Assembly (NCBI GenBank): GCA_963781805.1
Contig: CAWAHF010000004.1
Location: 1,178,001-1,242,000 of the forward strand
Length of the DNA stretch: 64,000 nucleotides
Source: JAFGPL01 sp963781805
GTDB lineage: Bacteria; Bacteroidota; Bacteroidia; Bacteroidales; UBA10428
Direction: 5' to 3'
The notes below the pieces were generated by a model. That model did not search any database and was not told the origin of the DNA. It saw nothing but the letters and a program-made list of their open reading frames with translations. Both the position numbers and the translations under genes were made by a program. Positions 25,982-35,349 of the stretch are shown here, one piece after another; within the stretch, counting starts at the first letter, position 1, and every line of letters starts with the position of its first letter.

Positions 25982-27616
25982 ATGACTTTATTTAATGAAA
26001 CCGGGCTACGCAGGGAAATTTTAACTGCAGTGGAAGAGCTCGGATTTGAACATCTTACACCCATTCAGGAAAAAACAATTCCTTATTTATTAAACTCCCA
26101 AAACGATCTTATTGCATTTGCCCAGACCGGAACGGGTAAAACTGCTGCCTTTGGTCTTCCGATTATCCAGCAAATAAACACAGGTTCAAGAGAGACGCAG
26201 GCATTAATTTTGTGCCCGACACGTGAATTGTGCATGCAAATAACCAGTGATTTAAAAAGTTTTTCAAAGCATTTGGGACAGATCAATGTAATCCCTGTTT
26301 ATGGAGGAACATCCATTGAAAAACAGATTAAGGATTTAAGAGACGGTGCACATATAGTAGTTGGCACCCCAGGCAGGGCATTGGATTTACTTAACCGAAA
26401 GAAACTAAAAATTTCAACCATTAAATGGCTCGTTCTTGATGAAGCTGATGAAATGCTCTCGATGGGATTCAAAGACGACCTGGAGGCAATTCTGGCAGGA
26501 ACTCCCGTTCAAAAACAAACCATGTTGTTTTCTGCAACTATGCCGAATGAAATAGCTAAAATTTCAAGGAAATATATGAACAATGCGGAAGAAATCGGGA
26601 TTGGCAAAAAAAATGTCGGCGCTGAGAATGTTCATCATACCTATTACCTGGTACATTCCAAAGACAGATACCAGGCGCTAAAACGTATTGCAGATATTTA
26701 TCCGAATAGTTACTGTCTTGTATTTTGCCGGACCCGGAGTGAAACAAAAGAAGTGGCCGAAAAACTAATCAAAGACGGATACAATGCCGATGCCTTACAT
26801 GGAGATTTATCACAGGCGCAACGGGACCAGGTGATGACCCGGTTTCGGATTAAAAATCTGCAGATGCTTGTTGCTACAGATGTAGCAGCACGTGGCCTGG
26901 ATGTAAATGACCTGACGCATGTAATTAATTACAACCTGCCGGATGATCCCGAGATCTATATTCACAGGAGCGGCAGAACCGGGAGAGCAGGGAAAAATGG
27001 AATCTCTGTATCTCTCATTCATCTAAAAGAGAAAGGCAAACTGCAATCGATCGAAAAACTTACCGGTAAAAAATTTGAGCAAAAAATGGTTCCCTCAGGA
27101 AAGGAAATCTGCGAAAAACAGCTTTTTCACCTTATCGATAAAGTGGAGCATATTGAGTTGAATGATTCTCAGATTGAAGGATATCTTCCGGTAATCTATA
27201 AAAAACTTGCCTGGCTGAGTCGTGAAGATTTAATCAAACATTTCGTTTCTGTTGAATTTAACAGATTTATATCCTATTATGAAAATGCGCCTGATTTAAA
27301 TGTTCCTGAAAAGTATGAAAAGGAACGAAGAGTTTCCAACAAAGATTACTCCCGTATTTTTATTAATCTCGGAAGCGAAAACGGAATCTCAAAGATAGAT
27401 CTAATTGAACTGATTAATAAAAATCTTCCCGAACAACATGTCGATATTGGCAAAATAGAAATACTGAAAAAATTTTCCTTTTTTGAAATAGATCATCATT
27501 ATGAAGATGCTGTTTTGAGGTCAATGAAAAAAATTAAGTATCGCGGATCAAAGATAAATGTCGATCGGGCCAAACCAAGACAGAATAATTACAGAAAAAA
27601 AGCTTATACAAAATAG
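25982..27616 (+). CDS. DEAD-box RNA helicase with DbpA RNA-binding domain
   Basis: 544 residues with the complete DEAD-box set in order: Q motif (GFEHLTPIQEKTIP), motif I (AQTGTGKTAA), Ia (PTRELC), II (DEAD), III (SAT), IV-V (LVFCRTR, ARGLDV) and VI (HRSGRTGRAG). The last ~75 residues (INLGSENGISKIDLIELI onward, KINVDRA) form the DbpA/CsdA-type C-terminal RNA-binding domain. Such enzymes remodel ribosomal RNA during ribosome assembly and often act in the cold (CsdA-like). The short leader carries no recognised cold-shock element. It is probably monocistronic. Confidence 0.94.
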   Translation: MTLFNETGLRREILTAVEELGFEHLTPIQEKTIPYLLNSQNDLIAFAQTGTGKTAAFGLPIIQQINTGSRETQALILCPTRELCMQITSDLKSFSKHLGQINVIPVYGGTSIEKQIKDLRDGAHIVVGTPGRALDLLNRKKLKISTIKWLVLDEADEMLSMGFKDDLEAILAGTPVQKQTMLFSATMPNEIAKISRKYMNNAEEIGIGKKNVGAENVHHTYYLVHSKDRYQALKRIADIYPNSYCLVFCRTRSETKEVAEKLIKDGYNADALHGDLSQAQRDQVMTRFRIKNLQMLVATDVAARGLDVNDLTHVINYNLPDDPEIYIHRSGRTGRAGKNGISVSLIHLKEKGKLQSIEKLTGKKFEQKMVPSGKEICEKQLFHLIDKVEHIELNDSQIEGYLPVIYKKLAWLSREDLIKHFVSVEFNRFISYYENAPDLNVPEKYEKERRVSNKDYSRIFINLGSENGISKIDLIELINKNLPEQHVDIGKIEILKKFSFFEIDHHYEDAVLRSMKKIKYRGSKINVDRAKPRQNNYRKKAYTK

Positions 27617-27692
27617 TTTTTTATCATTCTTAATCTGTAACATATCTTTAACCTTTTCGTCTTAGGTATATCCAAACCTTAAATGGAATACC

Positions 27693-28475
27693 ATGAAAAA
27701 ATTATTGGTTCTCTCCACTTTATTAGTGATTTTTACATTAATCACTTTATTCGCTACCCGCAACAATCTGTTTGAGAATTCCTCACGGCACACAGAACCA
27801 AAATCAAAACAGATAAAAGAGGTAAAAACAGAGATCGGATTTCTGAGTGGCACACTAAATCTTGTAGCCCAGGATTTAAGTAAAGTTTATTCCGGTGAAT
27901 ATAAATATCCCAAAGAAGAATTTAAACCCGATATCTCTTACACAGAGGAAGATAAAACCGGATATTTAAAAATAATTGCAACCGATAATTCAGATGAGAA
28001 AAAATTTGATTCAAACGGAAAGAACAAATGGAACATCAAACTAAATAATAAGATCAAAAACAACCTGTATATTAAGATGGATGCAGGGGAAGGAAAGTTT
28101 AACCTGGCCAACAGCATGATAAACAGGTTCGATTTTCGGATGGCTGCAGGTGATATAGATATTGATTTGCGAAATACCCCCCTTCATGAACTAAATGTGA
28201 AAGCAATTGCGGGTAAGGTTAACATCAATTTAACAGGTAAATGGAACAATGATCTGCATGCATCTGTCACCGGCGGTGCGGGCGAACTTCTGTTAATAAT
28301 TCCGGAAACTACAGGTACAGAGGTTGAAATTACCGGATTACTCGCTAACATTTATGCTCCTGAATTTCGCAAGGACGGGCACACCTATACGAATGCTTTA
28401 TTCGGAAAAACCAACAATAACCTTCACATCGAGATTTTTGGAGGAATAGGTGATGTAGAACTAAGAATGGAATGA
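27693..28475 (+). CDS. Exported toast-rack (DUF2154/LiaF-like) protein
   Basis: 260 residues. One N-terminal hydrophobic helix (residues 4-22) acts as signal anchor. A short toast_rack N-terminal region (FLSGTLNLVAQDLSKVYSGEY) follows, then a parallel-sheet solenoid with runs such as NNLYIKMDAGEGKFNLAN, FDFRMAAGDIDIDL and LNVKAIAGKVNINL. This pattern fits DUF2154/DUF4097 adhesin-like repeats found in LiaF-type envelope proteins. No lipobox is present. It lies 76 bp behind the helicase; the relation is unclear. Its role is probably structural or regulatory in the envelope. Confidence 0.72.
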   Translation: MKKLLVLSTLLVIFTLITLFATRNNLFENSSRHTEPKSKQIKEVKTEIGFLSGTLNLVAQDLSKVYSGEYKYPKEEFKPDISYTEEDKTGYLKIIATDNSDEKKFDSNGKNKWNIKLNNKIKNNLYIKMDAGEGKFNLANSMINRFDFRMAAGDIDIDLRNTPLHELNVKAIAGKVNINLTGKWNNDLHASVTGGAGELLLIIPETTGTEVEITGLLANIYAPEFRKDGHTYTNALFGKTNNNLHIEIFGGIGDVELRME

Positions 28476-28505
28476 TAAAATAATTGCCATGGAAATAACT
28501 TTAAG

Positions 28506-28536
28506 CCTGACAAACCACTATCATTGTCAGGTTTTT
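28506..28536 (+). terminator. Rho-independent terminator
   Basis: CCTGACA (28506-28512) pairs with TGTCAGG (28525-28531), then five T's. It closes the toast-rack gene. Confidence 0.8.
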
Positions 28537-28666
28537 CATGTTGAAGTAATCAGTATCGAAAAATTCCTCCTATTTAAATTCCCATATCTACAGTTTAATC
28601 CAAAATCATTCTAAAACGGATAGGATTTTCATAAACGGATTCGTAAATTTGTAGAAACCAATTCCA

Positions 28667-28840
28667 ATGAACAGCCAACTTCTGATTGACAACACTATTA
28701 ATAAGTTAAAACAATTACCTGATGATAAAATCGTAATTAAAGGTATTCAAAAATTAGCTTCTGATTCAGAAGCCTTTGATTTTCTGAAAGATGAAGAAGA
28801 TCTTTATATCGTCAATGATTTAAAAGTAAAGTATAAATGA
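28667..28840 (+). CDS. Antitoxin of a MazF/PemK-type toxin-antitoxin pair (57 aa)
   Basis: A 57-codon gene starting ATG at 28667 and ending TGA at 28838-28840. Its stop overlaps the toxin start (ATGA), the typical translational coupling of toxin-antitoxin pairs. The protein opens with MNSQLLIDNTINKLKQLPDD, a helical segment of the DUF2281-like class, and ends acidic then basic (FDFLKDEEDLYIVNDLKVKYK). The acidic-basic tail likely wraps the toxin. No AbrB-type DNA-binding fold is evident, so autoregulation may work differently. Identification rests chiefly on the position and overlap. Confidence 0.8.
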   Translation: MNSQLLIDNTINKLKQLPDDKIVIKGIQKLASDSEAFDFLKDEEDLYIVNDLKVKYK

Positions 28841-29163
28841 AAAAAGGAGATATAGTTTTAATCCCATTTCCTTTTACAGATTTATCAGGTAACAAAAACA
28901 AGCCAGCATTACGATTGATCGAGTCGAAAGATGATGTAACAGTTTGTTTTATCACCACCCAATTAATTAGGCAATCAGATTATGATATTCTCTTAGATCC
29001 TGCGGAGTTAAATGGTCTCAAAAAACCTTTGCTTTTAAAGTTAGATAAGTTTGCTACTATTAATAAAGACCTGACAATTGGAAGACTTGGAAAATTGGAC
29101 AATAAATATTTTACTTTATTGAATAATAATCTGATAGATGTATTAAATCTTTCCAATTCATGA
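28837..29163 (+). CDS. PemK/MazF-family endoribonuclease toxin
   Basis: 108 residues of the PemK/MazF fold: KKGDIVLIPFPFTDLSGNK opens the SH3-like barrel, VCFITTQL follows, and DLTIGRLGKLD is the second conserved strand. Toxins of this family cut mRNA at short specific sequences and are inhibited by the antitoxin encoded immediately upstream with a 4-bp overlap. The length is usual. Target sequence cannot be predicted. Confidence 0.92.
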   Translation: MKKGDIVLIPFPFTDLSGNKNKPALRLIESKDDVTVCFITTQLIRQSDYDILLDPAELNGLKKPLLLKLDKFATINKDLTIGRLGKLDNKYFTLLNNNLIDVLNLSNS

Positions 29164-29238
29164 AACAATTATAAGAACTATAAATTTATATCTTAAGTTG
29201 TAAAAGTGATAACTATTAATAACATAACTATACCGATT

Positions 29239-30525
29239 ATGAAATATTTAACATTTACGATTAAAAGTGTAATAATTTTTGGATTATTGATTTCCTGTAA
29301 CTCAGGTCAGAATTATCAGCAAAAATTAGTGCTTACAAATAATGCTGCTGTTGATTTGAAAGACAAAGCAGTCTCTATCGACAGAGATTCGTTGAAAGCT
29401 AAAACCGAAAATTTGTTATATCCTTTGTTGACCAGTGAGAATGGAGATACCGTAGCCTCTCAGCTGGACGACCTTAACAATGATGGCCAATGGGATCAAC
29501 TGTTCTTTGTAGTTGACATTCCTGCACATGCAGCTAAAACCCTGACGTTAAAGTGGATTAAAACCAAACCACAATATACCATTCGCACCAGTGTAAGGTT
29601 TGGAAAGAGATCTTCGGAAAATACGCCTGTTGAACCAAAGACCAGCGACACACTTTTGGCGAACCAGGTTCATAAGGCGCTTGGATATCAGCCCTACCAG
29701 ACTGACGGGCCCACCTGGGAAAATGACAAAGTTGGTTTTCGCCACTATTTTGACGGACGTAATGCAAATGATTTGTATGGAAAAAAAGCGCCGTTTATGT
29801 CACCGGAAAATGTTGGCATCAATGCCCAGGGAGCCGTAGAAGACAACTATCATGTCATGGCTGACTGGGGTAGAGATATTCTGTCTGTCGGAAATTCTGT
29901 CGGAATAGGAGGATTTGGATTGTTAATCGGCGACAGCCTTGTACGATTGGGAATTACCAATAATGATACACTGAACAATATTGAAGAAACAGTATTCACC
30001 ATTGTTGCCGAAGGCCCGGTACACTCTGTTATGCATTTTGATTATAACGACTGGCACGTTGACAAAAGGTTGTACCATGTTGATGAAATAACGAGCATAT
30101 GGCCCGGTATGTATGCTTATAAGAACAAAGTTAAGGTTTCAGGGTTGGAGGGAGATGAAAAATTATTCGTAGGATTAGTTAACAGCAATACAGATCATCC
30201 TTTAGGTGAAATGAATGTTGATGACAAATATGTTATACTATATACCCACGATAAGCAGACCTACGATAACGTCTGGTATCTTGGCCTGGCATTGATACTT
30301 CCAAAAGATGCATATTTAGGATATGGAGAAGCACCCAAAGAAGGTCAGGTGTTGGATACCTATTATGGAAAATTGCAACTGGAAGATAATATTCCTGTTG
30401 ATTATTATGCTGTAGGTTGCTGGGAAATTGCTGATTCGGGGTTTACAGACTCAACTTATTTCAAAAATTATGTTGTGAATCTGGCAGAACAATTGGCAGC
30501 TGATGTTTCAGTAAAGTTTGAATAA
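29239..30525 (+). CDS. DUF4861 lipoprotein
   Basis: 428 residues from ATG 29239, chosen because it places the signal sequence (KYLTFTIKSVIIFGLLISC, lipobox LISC) at the N-terminus; a GTG at 29206 adds 11 residues. The protein fits the DUF4861 family: LYPLLTSENGDTVASQLDDL near residue 55, GYQPYQTDGPTWENDKVGF, DWGRDILSVGNSVGIGGFG and DYYAVGCWEIADSGF near the end. DUF4861 members occur with pectin and rhamnogalacturonan degradation enzymes and resemble glycan-active superfolds, but no activity is shown here and no polysaccharide locus surrounds it. A terminator shared with the convergent gene follows. Confidence 0.8.
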   Translation: MKYLTFTIKSVIIFGLLISCNSGQNYQQKLVLTNNAAVDLKDKAVSIDRDSLKAKTENLLYPLLTSENGDTVASQLDDLNNDGQWDQLFFVVDIPAHAAKTLTLKWIKTKPQYTIRTSVRFGKRSSENTPVEPKTSDTLLANQVHKALGYQPYQTDGPTWENDKVGFRHYFDGRNANDLYGKKAPFMSPENVGINAQGAVEDNYHVMADWGRDILSVGNSVGIGGFGLLIGDSLVRLGITNNDTLNNIEETVFTIVAEGPVHSVMHFDYNDWHVDKRLYHVDEITSIWPGMYAYKNKVKVSGLEGDEKLFVGLVNSNTDHPLGEMNVDDKYVILYTHDKQTYDNVWYLGLALILPKDAYLGYGEAPKEGQVLDTYYGKLQLEDNIPVDYYAVGCWEIADSGFTDSTYFKNYVVNLAEQLAADVSVKFE

Positions 30526-30535
30526 AAAATAAAAG

Positions 30536-30562
30536 AAAAAGCCGGATGATATCCGGCTTTTT
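30536..30562. terminator. Bidirectional terminator between convergent genes
   Basis: AAAAAGCCGGAT-GAT-ATCCGGCTTTTT is a near-perfect hairpin with A's on one side and T's on the other, so it can serve both the DUF4861 gene and the minus-strand dehydrogenase gene. Confidence 0.9.
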
Positions 30563-30566
30563 TTAT

Positions 30567-31580
30567 TTATACCGTTGGGTATCTCTTAAAGATTTCTTCA
30601 GATTTAAGCAATAAATCAATATATTGTGCACGCTTGTATACAAACGGATCGTTGATATTTTTATTTGAAAGTTTGCCCCTGAAATCGTCAAGAGAATTGT
30701 AACCTTTATCATTCATCCATTTCTGAATATCTGCGATAATTGATTTGATAACATCAATCTTGTTCTTGTAAACTGTGCTTACCACCTGAACGCAATCAGC
30801 TCCGGCAAGAATCATTTTAATAACATCTTCACCGGAATAAATACCAGTATTACTGCAAATACTCGACTGAATATTTCCAAATAATAAACCTGCAAAGCGT
30901 AAAGCAAGCCTGTTATCCTCGGGTTGACTTAAACTGTAGGGAGCATAATGCTGTTCCTTTTCAATGTCGATATCTGGTTGAAATAATCTGTTAAACAAAA
31001 CGAAACCATTTACTCCTGCTTTATCAAGTAAACCGATAATGTTCAAAGGATTGGCATAAAAGGGACTTAATTTCACACTTACAGGAAGTTTAACTTTTGC
31101 CTTCACTGCTTTAAGAACTTCTATTTGTGTTTCGTTAATTTTACTTCCATCCAAATCCATTTCTCTCGGAACAGCATAAAAATTTAGCTCAAGTGCATCA
31201 ACACCTGTTTGTTCAATTAACCGGGCATATTCTACCCATGTTTCTTTGTATATGGCATTCAGACTGGCTATAAGCGGAACACTAATGCTTTCTTTAACCT
31301 TCCGAAGGTTCAACAGGTGTTCTTCTGGTCCGGCATGTTTCAGATTAGGAAACAAACTTATCATTTCAGCATTTCTTTCGTTGTATTCATCAAGTTCATC
31401 ATCCAGTTGCGCAGATTCAAGCTGGATTTGTTCCTCAAACAACGATTTATAAACCACGGCGCCAATACCTGCTTCTTCAGCCTTTTTAATGTTATCGAGA
31501 TGGGTAACAAGATTACTTGCACCTAAAATCACAGGGTTTTTCAATTCCAAACCCATGTATTTCGTCTTTAAATCAACCAT
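30567..31580 (-). CDS. Dihydroorotate dehydrogenase-like flavoprotein
   Basis: 337 residues of the DHOD TIM-barrel fold: GLELKNPVILGASNLVTH at the start, then VVYKSLFEEQ, VPLIASLNAIYKETW, LPVSVKLSPFYAN and, at the end, a phosphate-binding loop NTGIYSGEDVIKMILAGADCVQVVST. The catalytic residues of pyrimidine DHODs are not clearly preserved (LELNFYAVPRE replaces the usual active-site loop), so the substrate may differ. It is the 'DHOD-like' type found alongside true pyrD in Bacteroidota. The CDS is convergent with the DUF4861 gene. Confidence 0.82.
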   Translation of the reverse strand: MVDLKTKYMGLELKNPVILGASNLVTHLDNIKKAEEAGIGAVVYKSLFEEQIQLESAQLDDELDEYNERNAEMISLFPNLKHAGPEEHLLNLRKVKESISVPLIASLNAIYKETWVEYARLIEQTGVDALELNFYAVPREMDLDGSKINETQIEVLKAVKAKVKLPVSVKLSPFYANPLNIIGLLDKAGVNGFVLFNRLFQPDIDIEKEQHYAPYSLSQPEDNRLALRFAGLLFGNIQSSICSNTGIYSGEDVIKMILAGADCVQVVSTVYKNKIDVIKSIIADIQKWMNDKGYNSLDDFRGKLSNKNINDPFVYKRAQYIDLLLKSEEIFKRYPTV

Positions 31581-31801
31581 TTTACTTATAATTATTTATG
31601 TTAAAATCTTATCGTATTGCAAGTTTAGTAATGAATCCCAAAGTTATCAATAAATCTTAAAAAAGATACGGTCAAATTCAATCTCCTTAAATTTTAGCAT
31701 CTTTCTAAATAAGTCTAATTTTATTTAATTCATTCAGATAGTTTTACAGCTTTTTTTTATCTTTAAAATTCCGTATTTCTATTACAAAGAATTTAGTTTA
31801 A

Positions 31802-33913
31802 ATGCAATTTTTCCAACAGTTACGACTTTATCCTTTCATCAGAATATTTATTCCGTTTGTACTCGGTATTGTAACCGGATTTAAGTTACATATTTCATCC
31901 GTTACACTCCTGTCAGTCATTGCTGTACTTTTAATTATTCTCCTGTTCATTCATCTCTTTTTAAAATCATTTAAAATCCGCTGGATATTCGGTTTAGGAA
32001 CCAATCTCACTCTATTCCTTGCCGGTATCGTAATCCTGAATACCCACATACCTGATGCCACCAGATATAATTCCTTAATTAACCGCTATTCTGATTTCAA
32101 AGCCGAAGTATTAAAGGATCCTGCTGAAAAAGAGAATTCAATTCGTATTTTACTTCGAAGTATCAATTTCCACAGAAATTTTAAAGATAATCAACAGGTT
32201 AAAATTCTGGCATATTTCCAAAAAGACACCTTCGTTTCATCACTGAATGTTGGTGATATTCTTTTGGTTCATTCCAGGTTGAAAGAGATTGAGGGTCCGA
32301 AAAACCCTTATGAATTCAATTATAAAAAGCGAATGCAATTAAAGGGTGTTTATCTTACGACCTATGTTGACAGCGCCTCGTGGATTAGGATTGGGAAAAG
32401 AACATCTGTCATCTCTTTTGCCGCATCCATCCGAAAAAAGATTTTTGAAATTTATAAGGCATGTGGCATCGAAGGAGATGAATTTGCTGTGTTAACAGCG
32501 CTAACCCTGGGTTACAGAGATCAGATTTCAGATGAGTTGACCCAATATTATGCAGCATCGGGCGCAATTCATATCCTGGCGGTTTCGGGTTTACATGTGG
32601 GTATCATTTTTTTATTAATGAATCATCTTCTGTTTTTTATGAAACAGAAATGGCTTCTAAAGATTTTAAGAATGGTTATCATCATTCTTTCACTGTGGAC
32701 TTTTGCCCTGATTGCCGGATTAAGTCCCTCTGTAACACGCGCTGCATTTATGTTTTCGGTTATTCAGGTTGGAAAAAGCATAAAACGATCTCCTGAAATT
32801 TATAATGTCCTGGCATTTTCTGCTTTTACCCTTCTGATGATAGATCCTTTTTTAATTGCAGATGTTGGCTTTCAGTTTTCGTACCTGGCAGTAGCAGGCA
32901 TTATCTATTTTCAGCCAAGAATTTACAACCTTATTTTTACACAAAACAAGATGCTTGACAGAATCTGGCAACTTGTTTCTGTTTCACTTGCAGCCCAATT
33001 ATCAACAGCTCCTCTGGCCATTTACTATTTTCATTACTTCCCTGCCTATTTCTGGATTACAAATACGCTGATAATCCCTATGGTTGGAATCATTATCTAC
33101 ATGGCATTTTTCCTGATTCTTGCATATGTATCTCACCTGCCCTATATATTTATCGGTCGGGTACTTTTTTATTTCCTGAAAATACAGAATTTTCTCATTT
33201 TTAACATTCAAAACCTTCCGCATGCAATGATTCAACATCTGGATATTTCTGTTATTCAGGTTGCTCTGTTCTATATCCTGTTAATCTGCGGAACAATATT
33301 TGCTATCAAACGGATACGATTTTACCTGTATACAAGCCTTTCAATCATTATTGCTCTTTTGGCAATACACACATTCAGTTTTGTCAGGCATGAAAAACAA
33401 AAAAAATTAATTGTTTTTGATATCAAAAATCAGCAGGCAGTATCACTGATTAATGGAAAAACAGCCTTTTTTATTACTGATTTCGACGATGCAGATATGA
33501 TTCCGGGCATTTTTCAGATAGAGAATTATCTGATTAAAAACGACATCAGGCAAATCCTGAACACTAATCTGAACGATGCAGATACACTTTTTGAAAACTC
33601 GTTGGTTTTTTACAGAAAAACAGGGAATAATATCTTTTTTGGAACAGATGGATTCAGGGTCGCTATTATAGGAGAGCCGAATTTCATCCAAAATAATAGC
33701 AAGGGAAAAATAAAATTGGATTGCATCATATTAACCAATATCCGTAAAACAAATTTAACACAGCTGACTTCTGCCTTTCGTTTTAATTATCTTATCTTTT
33801 CAGACGCTAAAAAAATTAATAATCGCAATACATGGCTGAATGACGTAACAAATCCTGACTATAAAATCCATTCATTAATTGATAACCATGCCTTTGAACT
33901 GGATTTTGATTGA
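31802..33913 (+). CDS. ComEC/Rec2-family DNA uptake channel protein
   Basis: 703 residues. The first ~250 hold membrane helices and a soluble DUF4131 region (ILVHSRLKEIEGPKNPYEFNYKKRM), then comes the Competence domain with about eight helices (GAIHILAVSGLHVGI is the signature). The C-terminal ~150 residues (KKLIVFDIKNQQAVSLINGK, then LDCIILTNI) look like a degenerate metallo-beta-lactamase fold without the HxHxDH metal ligands, as in many Bacteroidota versions. The role is passage of single-stranded DNA across the inner membrane. No other competence gene is adjacent. Confidence 0.9.
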   Translation: MQFFQQLRLYPFIRIFIPFVLGIVTGFKLHISSVTLLSVIAVLLIILLFIHLFLKSFKIRWIFGLGTNLTLFLAGIVILNTHIPDATRYNSLINRYSDFKAEVLKDPAEKENSIRILLRSINFHRNFKDNQQVKILAYFQKDTFVSSLNVGDILLVHSRLKEIEGPKNPYEFNYKKRMQLKGVYLTTYVDSASWIRIGKRTSVISFAASIRKKIFEIYKACGIEGDEFAVLTALTLGYRDQISDELTQYYAASGAIHILAVSGLHVGIIFLLMNHLLFFMKQKWLLKILRMVIIILSLWTFALIAGLSPSVTRAAFMFSVIQVGKSIKRSPEIYNVLAFSAFTLLMIDPFLIADVGFQFSYLAVAGIIYFQPRIYNLIFTQNKMLDRIWQLVSVSLAAQLSTAPLAIYYFHYFPAYFWITNTLIIPMVGIIIYMAFFLILAYVSHLPYIFIGRVLFYFLKIQNFLIFNIQNLPHAMIQHLDISVIQVALFYILLICGTIFAIKRIRFYLYTSLSIIIALLAIHTFSFVRHEKQKKLIVFDIKNQQAVSLINGKTAFFITDFDDADMIPGIFQIENYLIKNDIRQILNTNLNDADTLFENSLVFYRKTGNNIFFGTDGFRVAIIGEPNFIQNNSKGKIKLDCIILTNIRKTNLTQLTSAFRFNYLIFSDAKKINNRNTWLNDVTNPDYKIHSLIDNHAFELDFD

Positions 33914-34003
33914 AAAACAATTACTTAAAAAAGTATCGAAAGTTTTAGATTATTCGTGAGATTATAGCTTATTTTGTCCTAATTTTTCAACCATTGGAGT
34001 AAT

Positions 34004-35344
34004 ATGCGGATTATTATAGCTGGAGCCGGAGAGGTAGGTTCACACCTTGCTAAAATGTTAAGTCAGGAGAATCATGACATAATTCTGATAGATCCCGACG
34101 AAGAAAAATTAAAACGCATAGCTTCCAATCTTGATGTACTTACGCGTGTAGGTTCATCAACATCAATTGGTTTATTGATTGATTGCGACATTCGCCGGGC
34201 AGATCTGCTCATAGCTGTCACTACCTCGGAGGACAGCAATATTACCACCTCGATACTCGGGAAAAAACTTGGGGCTAAAAGAACTATTGCCAGGATTGAT
34301 AATCAGGAATATCTTTTCCCAAAATATATTGAATATTTTACCAGTTTAGGAGTTGATTACATGATTTACCCGGAAAAAATCGCATCACGCGAGTTGGTTG
34401 GTTTACTTGAACAAAGTGGAAGTACCGATTTGGTTGATTTTGGAGGAGGTAAATTAACCATGTTTGCTATAAAACTGAATGAGGATGCGCCAATTATTAA
34501 TAAAACCCTTCTTGAGACTGCAAGAGAATTAAAAAATCAGGATTACCGGGCTGTTGCAATAACAAGAAATGGCAAGACTATCATTCCCAGAGGAAGTGAT
34601 ATTTTTCTTCCGGGTGATATGATTTATGTAATCAGCAATCAGGAGGGGGTGCCGGAACTTATGGAGTTTTCCGGTAAAGAAAAAATCGACATCAATAACA
34701 TTATGATCCTTGGAGGTAGCCGGATTGGAATGCTCGCAGCCAAAGAACTTGGCAACCAGCACAATGTAAAATTGATTGAATTCGATCGCGAAAAAAGCTA
34801 CAGACTTTCGAATGTATTAAACAATACCCTGGTGATTAACGGTGATGGAAGAGACTTAAATCTGCTCGAACAGGAAGGGTTGAAAAACATGGATGCCTTT
34901 ATTGCCGTAACCGGAGATACCGAAACAAATATCCTCTCATGCGTTTTGGCCAGTAAACTTGGGGTTAAAAAAACAATCGCCGAAGTGGAAAATATCGATT
35001 ACATAGCACTTGCTGAGAATATGGGTATCGACACAATTATTAATAAAAAAATAATTACAGCCAGCCGAATTTTTAGATTTACAACCAGCGAATCAGTTTC
35101 ATCGGTAAAATGTCTTACAGGCACCGATGCCGAGGTAATGGAATTTATAGCTAAGGAAGATTCAAAAATTACAAAGAGTCCGTTAAACCAGATTGGATTT
35201 CCGAAAGATTCGCTTATCGGGGGGGTTATCAGAGAGAACAATAGTTTTATAGCCAACGGATATACTATTATAGAGCCAGGAGACCGGGTGGTTGTATTTA
35301 CATTGCCTTCTGCCATTAATAAATTAGGAAAATACTTCAACTGA
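34004..35344 (+). CDS. trkA: Trk potassium transporter regulatory subunit TrkA
   Basis: 446 residues in two repeats of RCK_N plus TrkA_C. The first nucleotide-binding motif is IIAGAGEVGSHLAKML (residues 3-18), the second IMILGGSRIGMLAAKEL (about 232-248). Each is followed by a C-terminal ligand domain (MFAIKLNEDAPIINKTLL and VMEFIAKEDSKITKSPL). TrkA binds NAD(H) and nucleotides on the cytosolic face and gates the K+ channel-like TrkH encoded 5 bp downstream. The pair is one operon. Confidence 0.93.
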   Translation: MRIIIAGAGEVGSHLAKMLSQENHDIILIDPDEEKLKRIASNLDVLTRVGSSTSIGLLIDCDIRRADLLIAVTTSEDSNITTSILGKKLGAKRTIARIDNQEYLFPKYIEYFTSLGVDYMIYPEKIASRELVGLLEQSGSTDLVDFGGGKLTMFAIKLNEDAPIINKTLLETARELKNQDYRAVAITRNGKTIIPRGSDIFLPGDMIYVISNQEGVPELMEFSGKEKIDINNIMILGGSRIGMLAAKELGNQHNVKLIEFDREKSYRLSNVLNNTLVINGDGRDLNLLEQEGLKNMDAFIAVTGDTETNILSCVLASKLGVKKTIAEVENIDYIALAENMGIDTIINKKIITASRIFRFTTSESVSSVKCLTGTDAEVMEFIAKEDSKITKSPLNQIGFPKDSLIGGVIRENNSFIANGYTIIEPGDRVVVFTLPSAINKLGKYFN

Positions 35345-35349
35345 TATTT

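Noticed and set aside
17004..30525. A polysaccharide utilisation locus
   Set aside because: No SusC or SusD pair and no clustered glycoside hydrolases; the carbohydrate-linked genes are scattered.
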